Below, piece by piece: positions 25,911-34,679 of a stretch of 63,584 bases of DNA. This DNA comes from Psychrobacter piscatorii (lineage in GTDB: Bacteria; Pseudomonadota; Gammaproteobacteria; Pseudomonadales; Moraxellaceae). Location: positions 1-63,584 of the forward strand of contig NZ_CAJHAR010000021.1 in NCBI RefSeq assembly GCF_904846415.1, in the 5' to 3' direction. A model generated the notes under the pieces. It worked only from the letters and a program-made list of their open reading frames with translations. It did not search any database and was not told where the DNA came from. Positions within the stretch are counted from its first letter, which is position 1, and each line of letters opens with the position of its first letter. The position numbers and the translations under genes are program-made.

Positions 25911-26629
25911 ATTGTATATTACTGCCCGTTGAAAACTTCTCTGCAAACACGGCAAAGATCAATGCCTTGGCACAAGTCGATCATGTCAATAACATACTGG
26001 GCGCAAAAGTCGGTGACACGCTCAAAATTGGGCAACTTGGTGGCAATCTTGGTACAGCTGTCATTGAGGATATTGCTGCTGATAGCATTCAGTTATGTGA
26101 CGTTCAGCTCACTATTGCCCCGCCTGCCAAACTGGATCTGACGGTTGTTTTAGCACTGCCACGGCCAAAAGTATTGCGGCGTTTAATCATGGATATGACG
26201 GCGCTTGGCGTACGCGATATCGTTCTTGTCAACAGTTATCGCACGCAAAAAAGCTATTGGCAAAGTCCGATGCTTGAACGCCTTGATGAGTTTGTATTAG
26301 AAGGGTTGCAACAAGGGGTTGATACGATTGCACCTCGTATTACGCTACAAAAACGCTTTAAGCCATTTGTCGAAGATACGCTTACCAGTTTGGTGAGTAA
26401 TCAAGCCATCGTTGCACATCCTTATGCTGAGCAGTCATTTTCTGAGTTTCGACAATTAGATATAACATTGGAATTGCCCAGTTTGCTCTGCATCGGCGCT
26501 GAGGGCGGTTGGATCGATTATGAGATAGCGCTACTCGCCGCGCACGGGTGCACGCCAGTACATATAGGGCCGCGTATATTGCGTACAGAAGCAGCGGTCA
26601 ATGTTATGTTAGGACAGTGGTTGCTCTAA
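25907..26629 (+). CDS. rsmE: 16S rRNA (uracil1498-N3)-methyltransferase RsmE
   Basis: A 240-residue SPOUT-class methyltransferase that modifies U1498 in the decoding region of 16S rRNA. An N-terminal PUA-like domain precedes the knotted C-terminal domain with the SAM-binding segments LCIGAEGGWIDYEI (about 194-207) and LGPRILRTEAA-type (here IGPRILRTEAAVN, about 221-233). Length is normal. Overlap of 4 bp with waaA. No other gene follows closely. Confidence 0.95.
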   Translation: MNCILLPVENFSANTAKINALAQVDHVNNILGAKVGDTLKIGQLGGNLGTAVIEDIAADSIQLCDVQLTIAPPAKLDLTVVLALPRPKVLRRLIMDMTALGVRDIVLVNSYRTQKSYWQSPMLERLDEFVLEGLQQGVDTIAPRITLQKRFKPFVEDTLTSLVSNQAIVAHPYAEQSFSEFRQLDITLELPSLLCIGAEGGWIDYEIALLAAHGCTPVHIGPRILRTEAAVNVMLGQWLL

Positions 26630-26773
26630 ATTGGTTTGGCATTCGTTACTATATTGGCCATTCACAAGACTATAGGAGTACAAAAACACAAGAGCTGTTT
26701 TTGGCACAACTTAGCTTTAGAAATTAACTAATAAGCCAAATAATTTCAGCATCTTGGGTTAGATAAATGTATT

Positions 26774-26792
26774 GATAATTAATCTCATTTCT
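26774..26792 (+). promoter_or_regulatory. Candidate Fur box upstream of the iron ABC transporter
   Basis: GATAATTAATCTCATTTCT matches the 19-bp Fur consensus GATAATGATAATCATTATC at 12 positions, including the full left hexamer. It lies about 115 bp upstream of the binding protein start, a plausible repressor position. Confidence 0.45.
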
Positions 26793-26906
26793 ATTAGTAT
26801 GTTGTTTCCATAATTATGGTCCAACGAATCCCAATAAACAGGGGCTTTGACCATTTTATCTCACTATTTGCCGTATCTTTTTTATCGCATTACTATGGGG
26901 AAAACC

Positions 26907-28040
26907 ATGCCACTGAACACCATTCGCACTAATCTAGTCACCACCAAGCCTGTATTGTCTGCTGCCATATTTGGCCTGATGTTGGGAATGGTTGGCTGTA
27001 GCAATTCTTCTACAACCGAAGACAGCGTGGAGACAGAGACAACAGAGGCTGCTACTGAAACTGAACAGCAAGCAGCGAATGATGACGGTGCGACCAGTGC
27101 AGATGGTCAAACAATTACTATTTATTCTTCACGTAATGAGCAGCTGATTAAGCCATTGCTAGACCGCTATACTGAACAGACTGGTGTCAAGATTGAACTT
27201 GTCACAGACAAAACTGGTCCACTGATGGCGCGTTTACAAGCAGAAGGTCAAAACACTCCAGCTGACATGCTACTGACGGTGGACGCGGGTAACTTATGGC
27301 AAGCGGCGCAGCAAGGGTTGCTACAACCAGTAGCGTCGTCTGTGCTAGAGGCCAATGTCCCTGCAAAGTATCGCGATCCAAAAGGTCAATGGACAGGTCT
27401 ATCACTGCGCGCGCGTACGATTTTTTATGACCCAAGCAAAGTTAGCGCCGATCAATTATCGACTTACGCAGATTTGGCGGATCCAAAGTGGAAAGGCAAA
27501 CTATGCTTGCGTACTTCTAAAAAGGTCTATAACCAGTCGCTTGTCGCCAGCATGATAGAGCATTTGGGTGAAGAAAAAACAGAAGCCGTTATCCGTGGTT
27601 GGGTGGATAATCTCGCCACTGACGTGTTCAGTGATGATACCGCCATGCTAGAGGCGATTGCTGCTGGTCAGTGTGAAGTCGGTATTGCCAACAGTTATTA
27701 CTATGGCCGTCTATTAGATGAAAAGCCAAACTTCCCTGTGAAAATATTCTGGGCAAACCAAGGCACAACTGGTACACACGTAAACGTTTCAGGCGCGGGC
27801 GTGGTTGCAGGGTCAGACAATCCAGACGGTACGCTTAAACTGATTGAGTGGTTGTCATCTGATGAGGCGCAAGGTCTGTACGCCAGCTCAGACAAAGAAT
27901 TTCCAGTCAAAGAAGGGATTGATGAGTCAGAAATGTTGAGATCTTGGGGTGAGTTCAAAAAAGACGATATCAACGTACAGAAATTTGGTGAGCTACAAAC
28001 TCAAGCCATTCAAATGATGGACAAAGCGGGTTATAAATAA
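26907..28040 (+). CDS. fbpA: Fe(3+) ABC transporter substrate-binding lipoprotein (FbpA/FutA type)
   Basis: A 377-residue periplasmic ferric-iron-binding protein. The ATG at 26907 follows a GGGGA site and begins a lipoprotein signal (MLGMVGC, lipid cysteine near residue 30); an ATG at 26895 in the same frame is the alternative. A Thr/Glu-rich linker (about 33-60) tethers the domain. The mature domain starts ITIYSSRNEQL, typical of FbpA/FutA/IdiA. The iron-binding tyrosine cluster is visible in ANSYYYGRLL. Permease (28216) and ATPase (30007) genes follow in the same direction, completing the importer. A Fur-box-like site upstream suggests repression by iron. A hairpin between this gene and the permease may set relative expression. 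Confidence 0.92.
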   Translation: MPLNTIRTNLVTTKPVLSAAIFGLMLGMVGCSNSSTTEDSVETETTEAATETEQQAANDDGATSADGQTITIYSSRNEQLIKPLLDRYTEQTGVKIELVTDKTGPLMARLQAEGQNTPADMLLTVDAGNLWQAAQQGLLQPVASSVLEANVPAKYRDPKGQWTGLSLRARTIFYDPSKVSADQLSTYADLADPKWKGKLCLRTSKKVYNQSLVASMIEHLGEEKTEAVIRGWVDNLATDVFSDDTAMLEAIAAGQCEVGIANSYYYGRLLDEKPNFPVKIFWANQGTTGTHVNVSGAGVVAGSDNPDGTLKLIEWLSSDEAQGLYASSDKEFPVKEGIDESEMLRSWGEFKKDDINVQKFGELQTQAIQMMDKAGYK

Positions 28041-28080
28041 AGGACTGCCAGTCATCGCGATACCAAGCTCAAAATCATCT

Positions 28081-28118
28081 TTTTTAAAGGACAGTTTTTA
28101 AAGAACAGCCTTTAAAAA
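28081..28118 (+). repeat. Perfect 10-bp inverted repeat between fbpA and fbpB
   Basis: TTTTTAAAGG (28081-28090) and CCTTTAAAAA (28109-28118) are exactly complementary around an 18-nt loop. Hairpins in this position often stabilise the upstream mRNA or partly stop transcription, so that the binding protein is made in excess; that role is inference. Confidence 0.5.
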
Positions 28119-28215
28119 TAAGTCATTAAGAATTAGTTGCTAAAGTAATGACGATTTTGAGTTTGGTCTATGCTTAAAAAGCCTCGATGAGTGAGTATGA
28201 CACGGTAATGATACT

Positions 28216-29892
28216 ATGATCACAACGCCAGATGCGTCTGTTAGTCAAAACGATACAGTCAATGACAGTGCTAATGACACTCAGACGATCAGTCAAGACC
28301 ACGCCCTTCGTAAACGTATTATCTCGAAATCAGTCTTAGGGCTGATTTCGTTGTTTATGCTGGTGCCGATTTTGATTGTGTTGTTATCGTGGACGCAACC
28401 AGTCGCAGACATTTGGACACATATGGCAGAGTATGTACTGCCACAAGTGCTCAAAAATACGGCGATTTTGTTGTTTATGGTGACTGTTATATCGGGCACT
28501 ATCGGTACGGTTTTGGCTTGGATAACCAGCATGTACCGCTTCCCTGGCCAGCGGTTTTTTTCGTGGGCGCTCATGTTGCCGCTTGCCATACCAGCTTATG
28601 TATTGGCGTTTGTCACGATTGGTATTGTTGATTTTAGTGGGCCGTTACAGACAGGACTGCGCGATTTTGGTATCACGGCAGCGATTCCCTCAATACGCAA
28701 TGTATGGGGCGCTGGTCTCGTTTTATCATTGGCATTTTATCCTTATGTGTATTTGCTGGCGCGTCAGGCGTTTTTGTCGCAAGGTCGGCGGACGATTGAA
28801 GCAGGGCAGATGCTGGGTTTGAGCCGTAGCCGTGTGTTTTTTCGGTTGGCATTACCGCAAGCATTGCCGTGGATCATCGGTGGCTTATTGCTAGCAAGTA
28901 TGGAAACACTGGCAGATTTTGGTGCAGTATCCGTATTTAATGTCGATACCTTTACTACCGCTATTTATAAGGCATGGTTTGGTTTCTTTAGTCTAACCAC
29001 TGCCGCGCAGCTGGCTGCATTGCTCATTGGTGTGATTTTTATCGTAGTACTGTTTGAGCAGTATTGGCAGGCCAAGCGCGGTAGTTCGATTACGCAAGGT
29101 AGCAATCAGCGTTTTGATGCCAGTACCCCTGCCAAAATAGGGATGAGCTTGCTATGTACGTTTGTGTTTTTACTGGCTTTTCTGATACCGTTTTTGCAGC
29201 TGATTTATTGGACAGCATTGAATTTTCGCCAAGATTTTGATGCGCGTTATATTGATTTTGTCCTCAATAGCCTCATGATTGCTAGTATGACCACGCTTTT
29301 TATTGCCTTTTTGGCGGTGATTATTGCGTGGATAAAGCGGCAGTATCCTGATAAATCGACCAAGCTAATGACCACATTAACCAATTTAGGTTACGTCGTG
29401 CCGGGTACGGTATTGGCAGTGGGTATTTTTATCCCCATTGCGTGGCTAGACAATCAAATGATTGCTTTTGGTATTACCTCGACGCAAATACTCTCAGGCA
29501 GTGTCATTGTTATGCTATTAGCCTTGTCGACGCGTTTTATGACAGTGAGTTTTCAGCCAGTGGATCGGCAGTTGCAACGATTGACCGTCAATCAAGAGGC
29601 CGCAGCTAAACTGCTTAGTGACAGTGCTTACCAGCGTTGGCGACATGTGATGCTACCGGTGCTTAGCCCTGGGGTGCTCACGGCATTGTTAATGGGATTT
29701 GTCGAAGTGATGAAAGAAATGCCGATTACATTGATGACACGCAGGCAAGGCTGGGATACGCTGGCGGTGCGGGTGTTTGAGATGACAAGCGAAGGTATGT
29801 GGGGACGGGCGGCATTACCGAGCCTATTGATTGTATTGGTTGGATTGCTTCCTGTTTGGATATTATTGCGTCAAAGTGACAAACAAGGCTAA
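28216..29892 (+). CDS. fbpB: Fe(3+) ABC transporter permease (FbpB type)
   Basis: A 558-residue inner-membrane permease with two fused permease domains of about six helices each, typical of the FbpB/SfuB group. Each half has an EAA loop: EAGQMLGLSRSRVFFRLALPQALP (about 195-218) and EAAAKLLSDSAYQRWRHVMLPVLSP (about 458-482). The N-terminal 35 residues are polar and cytosolic. It lies between the binding protein and ATPase genes of the same system. Confidence 0.93.
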   Translation: MITTPDASVSQNDTVNDSANDTQTISQDHALRKRIISKSVLGLISLFMLVPILIVLLSWTQPVADIWTHMAEYVLPQVLKNTAILLFMVTVISGTIGTVLAWITSMYRFPGQRFFSWALMLPLAIPAYVLAFVTIGIVDFSGPLQTGLRDFGITAAIPSIRNVWGAGLVLSLAFYPYVYLLARQAFLSQGRRTIEAGQMLGLSRSRVFFRLALPQALPWIIGGLLLASMETLADFGAVSVFNVDTFTTAIYKAWFGFFSLTTAAQLAALLIGVIFIVVLFEQYWQAKRGSSITQGSNQRFDASTPAKIGMSLLCTFVFLLAFLIPFLQLIYWTALNFRQDFDARYIDFVLNSLMIASMTTLFIAFLAVIIAWIKRQYPDKSTKLMTTLTNLGYVVPGTVLAVGIFIPIAWLDNQMIAFGITSTQILSGSVIVMLLALSTRFMTVSFQPVDRQLQRLTVNQEAAAKLLSDSAYQRWRHVMLPVLSPGVLTALLMGFVEVMKEMPITLMTRRQGWDTLAVRVFEMTSEGMWGRAALPSLLIVLVGLLPVWILLRQSDKQG

Positions 29893-30006
29893 CCGCCATT
29901 GCTGCTTATAAATGTGCCATATTTAATGGTGCTTGACCTAACTTATATTATAATTTTTACTGCTTTATCCAACATTGTATTTACTAATAGCGAACTGGGA
30001 TTGTCT

Positions 30007-31332
30007 ATGTACACTGATTCAATGAAAGACTCATCAGACGCTCAGTCCGTAAAGACTGGAGCACGTATTACTCCTGTCAAAAAATCACCAGTCGTGCAAA
30101 CTCGGACAGCCCAATCTCAATCCAACAAGCCTGTAAAACAAGCCGATACTGTGAGCCAAGATACTGAGAACAATATCGCGACCAATCCTTATTTTAGTGT
30201 ACAAAACCTAATAGTTGGCTATGACGATACTATTGTGGTTAATGGTATGTCTTTAGTATTAGAGCAAGGAGAGATTGGATGCTTCTTGGGTTATAGCGGC
30301 TGCGGCAAGACCACGGCATTACGAGCGATCGCAGGTTTAGAGCAAAGCCGCGGCGGTACTATTCATTTAAACAATCAGCGTCTAACGGAAAAAACAGCTC
30401 GGCACTCTTTTGCCGTGGCACCAGCCAAGCGCGGCATGGGGATGGTGTTTCAAGATTATGCGCTTTTTGGTCATTTAAGCGTGGCAAAGAACATTGCCTT
30501 TGGCCTTAATAAATGGTCAGCTGCTGACAAAAAAGCACGTGTGGCTGAGATGCTTAGCTTAGTTGAATTAACTGAGCATGCGGACAAACGCCCACATGAG
30601 CTATCCGGTGGTCAGCAGCAGCGTGTGGCTCTCGCAAGGGCACTCGCACCGAAGCCCAAATTACTGCTACTTGATGAGCCATTTTCTAACCTAGACGTGG
30701 TATTACGCGAATCTCTGGCAATGAATGTCCGTGATATTCTCAAACGCACCCATACCACAGCGATATTGGTCACTCATGACCAAAACGAAGCGTTTGCGTT
30801 AGCTGATAAAGTCGGTGTGATGGACAAGGGCAGATTGGTACAGTGGGCGACCCCAAGTGAGCTGTATCATGAGCCTGTCAGTCCTTTTGTCGCTGAGTTC
30901 GTCGGCGAAGGCGCGATGATAGACGGTATCATCAAAGAAGGTCATGTGGAGACGGCATTGGGGAATATCTATCGCCGTATGGAGGTTTATGATGAATCAG
31001 GCCAACCGCAATATTGCGCGTATGATTATCCCAATGGCACTCCCATCAAAGTACTCGTGCGCCCTGATGATATCATTCATGACGATGACAGTACGCAGAC
31101 AGCCTTAGTCATTGGACGTGTGTTTCGCGGTGCCAACTATTTGTACCGTCTACAGTTAGATGACGGACAGACCGTCTTATCCTTGGTTGCCAGCCATCAT
31201 AATCATGAAATTGGCTCACATATTGGTATCTTGCCGTTGTTGGAGCATGTCGTGGTCTTTGATGAAAAAGAGGTTAATGCCACCACTTGGTCAGAATATG
31301 ACAGATCGTCAAGAGTTGATGAAGACGTTTAG
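30007..31332 (+). CDS. fbpC: Fe(3+) ABC transporter ATP-binding protein (FbpC type)
   Basis: A 441-residue ABC ATPase. The ATG at 30007 is preferred over the TTG at 29899, which would add a spurious hydrophobic segment. The first 60 residues are a polar Lys/Ser/Gln-rich extension not usual in FbpC. The ATPase then shows Walker A GYSGCGKTT (about 96-104), the signature LSGGQQQR (about 199-206), Walker B LLLLDEP and the H-loop VTHDQNEA. A C-terminal TOBE-like regulatory domain follows (about 300-441). It powers the FbpB permease. Iron specificity rests on the neighbouring binding protein. A short hairpin (31341-31359) after the stop may be a weak terminator. Confidence 0.93.
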   Translation: MYTDSMKDSSDAQSVKTGARITPVKKSPVVQTRTAQSQSNKPVKQADTVSQDTENNIATNPYFSVQNLIVGYDDTIVVNGMSLVLEQGEIGCFLGYSGCGKTTALRAIAGLEQSRGGTIHLNNQRLTEKTARHSFAVAPAKRGMGMVFQDYALFGHLSVAKNIAFGLNKWSAADKKARVAEMLSLVELTEHADKRPHELSGGQQQRVALARALAPKPKLLLLDEPFSNLDVVLRESLAMNVRDILKRTHTTAILVTHDQNEAFALADKVGVMDKGRLVQWATPSELYHEPVSPFVAEFVGEGAMIDGIIKEGHVETALGNIYRRMEVYDESGQPQYCAYDYPNGTPIKVLVRPDDIIHDDDSTQTALVIGRVFRGANYLYRLQLDDGQTVLSLVASHHNHEIGSHIGILPLLEHVVVFDEKEVNATTWSEYDRSSRVDEDV

Positions 31333-31365
31333 CAGACTTCACAACCTTTGAGCGGTTGTCTAAAT

Positions 31366-32235
31366 TTACCGTTTAGCCAAAATATGCAAATACCGTCCAA
31401 GCCATTTGTACGGCTCTAATTGTGAGTAACGTAACTCCATTCTTATCACCGCATCTGGGTCGTTATGGCCACCACGCTTGAGCGGCGCATAGTCATGAAA
31501 TACTCGTAGACCACTGCTGCGCACAGTCTGATAGTCATGCGCCTTTAACCAAGACTCTACTTCTTCTTTAGCAACAGGATGATTGGGTGTCAGACTTTTT
31601 TTGTTGTCTGCCTTGTAGTCTGTATTATCGAGTAAGTTAAAATTGCCCATAATAAGGTTGCGATAATCAAAGCTTGCAGGGTTGTAAAAGCACAAAGACA
31701 GCGCGCCATCATCTGTTAGATATTGATCAAAGAAGTCCATCACGGCAGCGGGCTCTGCCAACCATTCAAGCAGCGCATGCGACATGATCAAATCAAATTT
31801 ATCGACTTCTTTAACCAATTTTTTTGCAAGCGCTTGGTATGGACAAACGTACCATGTGATATCTAGCTCTTGATCAATTTGCTCAGCGTTTGCTTTTGCT
31901 TTTTCGAGCATATTTTCTGAGATATCATTGATGACCACGCTATGACCTTGAGCAGCAAGCTCTATGGCAATTTGTGCAAGCCCTGCACCCACATCTATGA
32001 TGCGTAACGGTCGCCCAAGCGCTTCACTCATCTGCGCACTGTATTCAAAAATATCACGGCGTAATACTGCCAGTCTAATCTCTCCTTTTAATCCGCCGTA
32101 GACCTTTTTTTCAAAATGATCGGCAATGGCATCGAAGCTACGATCTGCTCGTGTCTCGTCTTGCGCTGTGGTTTTTTCCACAGAATCTATCGGTTGATTA
32201 TCGGACAATGACATATTTTGATTAGAGGTTTGCAT
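31366..32235 (-). CDS. cmoM: tRNA 5-carboxymethoxyuridine methyltransferase CmoM
   Basis: A 289-residue class I SAM-dependent methyltransferase. After a polar 25-residue extension, the sequence follows CmoM (SmtA): RSFDAIADHFEKKVYGGLKG, SAM-binding IIDVGAGLAQIAIEL, MSHALLEW, LCFYNPASFDYRNLIMGNF and the C-terminal LEPYKWLGRYLHI. CmoM methylates cmo5U to mcmo5U at the wobble position of certain tRNAs. The gene is monocistronic on the minus strand, convergent with fbpC. The exact start is uncertain because neither candidate ATG (32235, 32214) has a good ribosome binding site. Confidence 0.9.
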   Translation of the reverse strand: MQTSNQNMSLSDNQPIDSVEKTTAQDETRADRSFDAIADHFEKKVYGGLKGEIRLAVLRRDIFEYSAQMSEALGRPLRIIDVGAGLAQIAIELAAQGHSVVINDISENMLEKAKANAEQIDQELDITWYVCPYQALAKKLVKEVDKFDLIMSHALLEWLAEPAAVMDFFDQYLTDDGALSLCFYNPASFDYRNLIMGNFNLLDNTDYKADNKKSLTPNHPVAKEEVESWLKAHDYQTVRSSGLRVFHDYAPLKRGGHNDPDAVIRMELRYSQLEPYKWLGRYLHILAKR

Positions 32236-32545
32236 AAAGGGCTATCTGTATTGGGATTGTATTTTGGGACATCGTACAATAAAGCGCAAAGCGAAGCTAG
32301 AACTGGTTTAATGGCGATAAGCGATTTTACATCGTTTAAAGAGCGCGATTAAGTACATGTTTTCCAGTAGCTTTTCATAATATTTTGCGGTATAAATAGT
32401 AAGGTTTAAGAAACAATAGTAGTTTGGCGGATATCGTACCCAGCTACTTAATAAGCATCAATGACAAAAAACCTATCAAAATGGACGCATATACTGCCAA
32501 GGAGTCTCAGCAAAGTCTGATTCACCACTGCTAAGGACAGCAATC
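32236..32545. other. Divergent intergenic region cmoM / lipoprotein hydrolase
   Basis: About 310 bp without coding potential that I can support. It must hold the promoters of both divergent genes; no hexamer pair stands out clearly. Confidence 0.4.
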
Positions 32546-34255
32546 ATGATCAAATCTACCACAGGTACTAACGCTAAGTTATCTACCGATGCTTCTCACT
32601 CAATGTCTATTACCAACCACAAACCCACGATGTCACGCTGCCTACTGTCAGTTGCTATTGCCAGTAGTTTACTGCTGGTTGGGTGCGGCGACGATGATAA
32701 CGATATCATTGTTCGTAATGATACGTCAGTTGAGAGTATCAATTCGTTTAATACCGCGCAAATAGATGGCCAGTTTGGCCTAAATGGCACCGCTACCCCT
32801 GCTGCTAAATGTGATATCAAAATCGAAAAAGTTAGTTATCCGACGGTTGGCGCGGCAGGCGAGCGCACTAATGCGACCGCAGCTCTGATGTTGCCAAGTG
32901 GTGATGGTGCTGACTGCCAAGGCGACCGACCTATTTTGCTTTACGCTCATGGCACAACGACCGATAAAGACTATGACTTTACCCAAGTGGCCAACATTCA
33001 GAATCCAGCCGTTGGCGAGTCGACATTGATTGCCGCAAACTTTGCTGCACAAGGCTATATCGTGGTCGCACCAAACTATGCAGGTTACGATGACTCAGAG
33101 CTTGATTACCATCCGTACCTTGTCGCAGAGCAGCAAGCGACTGATATGGCTGATGCATTAGACAGCGCGCGTGAGATCATTGCCAGACAAAAGCGTGCCA
33201 ATGACAGCGATTATGTGAACGTGGATGACTCAGGTAAACTTTTCATTAGCGGCTACTCACAAGGTGGACATGTAGCCATGGCAACTGCAAGGCTACTTGA
33301 GCAGAACAATGAGCCTGTTACAGCCATCTCACCTTCATCAGGGCCTTATGCATTGGCCGCGTTCGGTGATGCGATATTTGCAGGTAATGTGAATATTGGC
33401 GCTACCCGTTTTGCACCGCTTCTAGCGACAGGTTTACAGAAAGCTTATGGCAACGTATACAATAATACCACCGATATATTTACGGCAAACTATGCCAACA
33501 CGCAACTACCAAGCTTATTAAGTTTTAGCCAGTTGGTCGCTGCAAATAAACTACCTGACAATGCCTTGTTTGAAGCAAAACCTACTAATAATCCTGTACT
33601 CGATCAACTACCAGATAGTGATTTACCTTTTGCATTCTTAGGTTTTGCAGATGATAATTATCTGATAAAAACGGATTTTCGCGCAGCTTATGTAACTGAC
33701 GCTTTGCAAAATCCAGATAGTCTGGTAGCGAAAACTGGTGTATTACCAGCAGCGAATCCACAAAACAACTTACGGAAAGCCTTAAAAGATAACGATTTAC
33801 GTGGTTATATTCCTAAAATGCCAACGTTACTGTGCGGCGGTAATCAAGACCCAACCGTATACTACGATCTAAATACAGGTTCGATGATGGCGATATTACA
33901 GCAGGCAAGTGCAGCCCCCAACGCTAACCTCAATGTTACTGTTCTAGATGTGGACGTCAGAAACAACCGAGGACAAGTAAAAGCGATTGGCAGCAGTGCT
34001 ATGAGCAACCCATGGATGTCAACGAATACACTTGATAACGTTCAGGACAGATTCTCTACCACATTAACAGCCGTTCAAAATAAAGCTATAGCAGATGCTC
34101 GTGCCGCAGGGGTGACAGATCCAACAGCATTAGCACAAGCGGCAGGTGCTGCTATATTGTCAAGCTATCACGGTGGTCTGGTTAGCAGTGCTTGTACTCA
34201 AGCGACACGTGAGTTCTTTGAGCAAAACTTTAATTCAAGTGTTAATCCAACGTAG
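32546..34255 (+). CDS. Exported lipoprotein alpha/beta hydrolase (lipase/esterase-like)
   Basis: A 569-residue alpha/beta-hydrolase with lipoprotein signal (SLLLVGCGDDD, lipid cysteine about residue 47). Internal ATGs (32603 or 32630) would give a shorter, more typical signal. The nucleophile elbow is GYSQGG (about residues 233-238), the oxyanion segment is LLYAHGTTTD (about 130-139), and the likely acid (GGNQDPTVYYD, about 430-440) and histidine (SSYHGGLVS, about 540-548) follow in order. It resembles secreted lipases/esterases of Moraxellaceae. Substrate is unknown; cell-surface or periplasmic esterase activity is inferred. A strong terminator follows. Confidence 0.82.
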   Translation: MIKSTTGTNAKLSTDASHSMSITNHKPTMSRCLLSVAIASSLLLVGCGDDDNDIIVRNDTSVESINSFNTAQIDGQFGLNGTATPAAKCDIKIEKVSYPTVGAAGERTNATAALMLPSGDGADCQGDRPILLYAHGTTTDKDYDFTQVANIQNPAVGESTLIAANFAAQGYIVVAPNYAGYDDSELDYHPYLVAEQQATDMADALDSAREIIARQKRANDSDYVNVDDSGKLFISGYSQGGHVAMATARLLEQNNEPVTAISPSSGPYALAAFGDAIFAGNVNIGATRFAPLLATGLQKAYGNVYNNTTDIFTANYANTQLPSLLSFSQLVAANKLPDNALFEAKPTNNPVLDQLPDSDLPFAFLGFADDNYLIKTDFRAAYVTDALQNPDSLVAKTGVLPAANPQNNLRKALKDNDLRGYIPKMPTLLCGGNQDPTVYYDLNTGSMMAILQQASAAPNANLNVTVLDVDVRNNRGQVKAIGSSAMSNPWMSTNTLDNVQDRFSTTLTAVQNKAIADARAAGVTDPTALAQAAGAAILSSYHGGLVSSACTQATREFFEQNFNSSVNPT

Positions 34256-34295
34256 TATAAACAAGCGCTGATCTAATAGTCGTCAATAAATTATC

Positions 34296-34327
34296 AAAAA
34301 CTGCATTCATTGAATGCAGTTTTTTTT
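34296..34327 (+). terminator. Intrinsic terminator after the lipoprotein hydrolase gene
   Basis: AAAAACTGCATTCA and TGAATGCAGTTTTT form a 14-bp stem with almost no loop, followed by a run of T. Confidence 0.92.
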
Positions 34328-34679
34328 GTATGTAGCGTCAGGTATTTATCATCACATCCACTAGCCAATCAGAAAGCTCGCCATTGAGAGTGTTTTAGCC
34401 TGTATTAATCTTTAGAAATATCACTGCGAATGAACCGCTTGGCTTGATTTTAATGGCAGCCAGAACCCCCTAAATCAGCAAATTTGTGCTAAAATAGCTT
34501 CTTTTATTAAACATTAAAACTATCGCTATTTTCCTATTGTTTTGCACGTGTAGCAGTGTTTTTTTATGGTATGTATTTTGATCATGACTGCCCATTTATG
34601 TGGCAGTATTTTTATATGATCTATGGGTGCCATAAGCGATGTGTCAACGTTAGAAAAAAATGTGAATGAAGGAGTGTAT
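34328..34679. other. gyrA leader region with promoter candidate and attenuator-like hairpin
   Basis: No gene. An extended -10 element (TGC-TAAAAT, 34487-34495) is the best promoter candidate. A hairpin ACTGCC / GGCAGT (34587-34592 / 34602-34607) directly followed by ATTTTTAT resembles a weak intrinsic terminator within the leader, 73 nt before the gyrA start. Confidence 0.45.
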
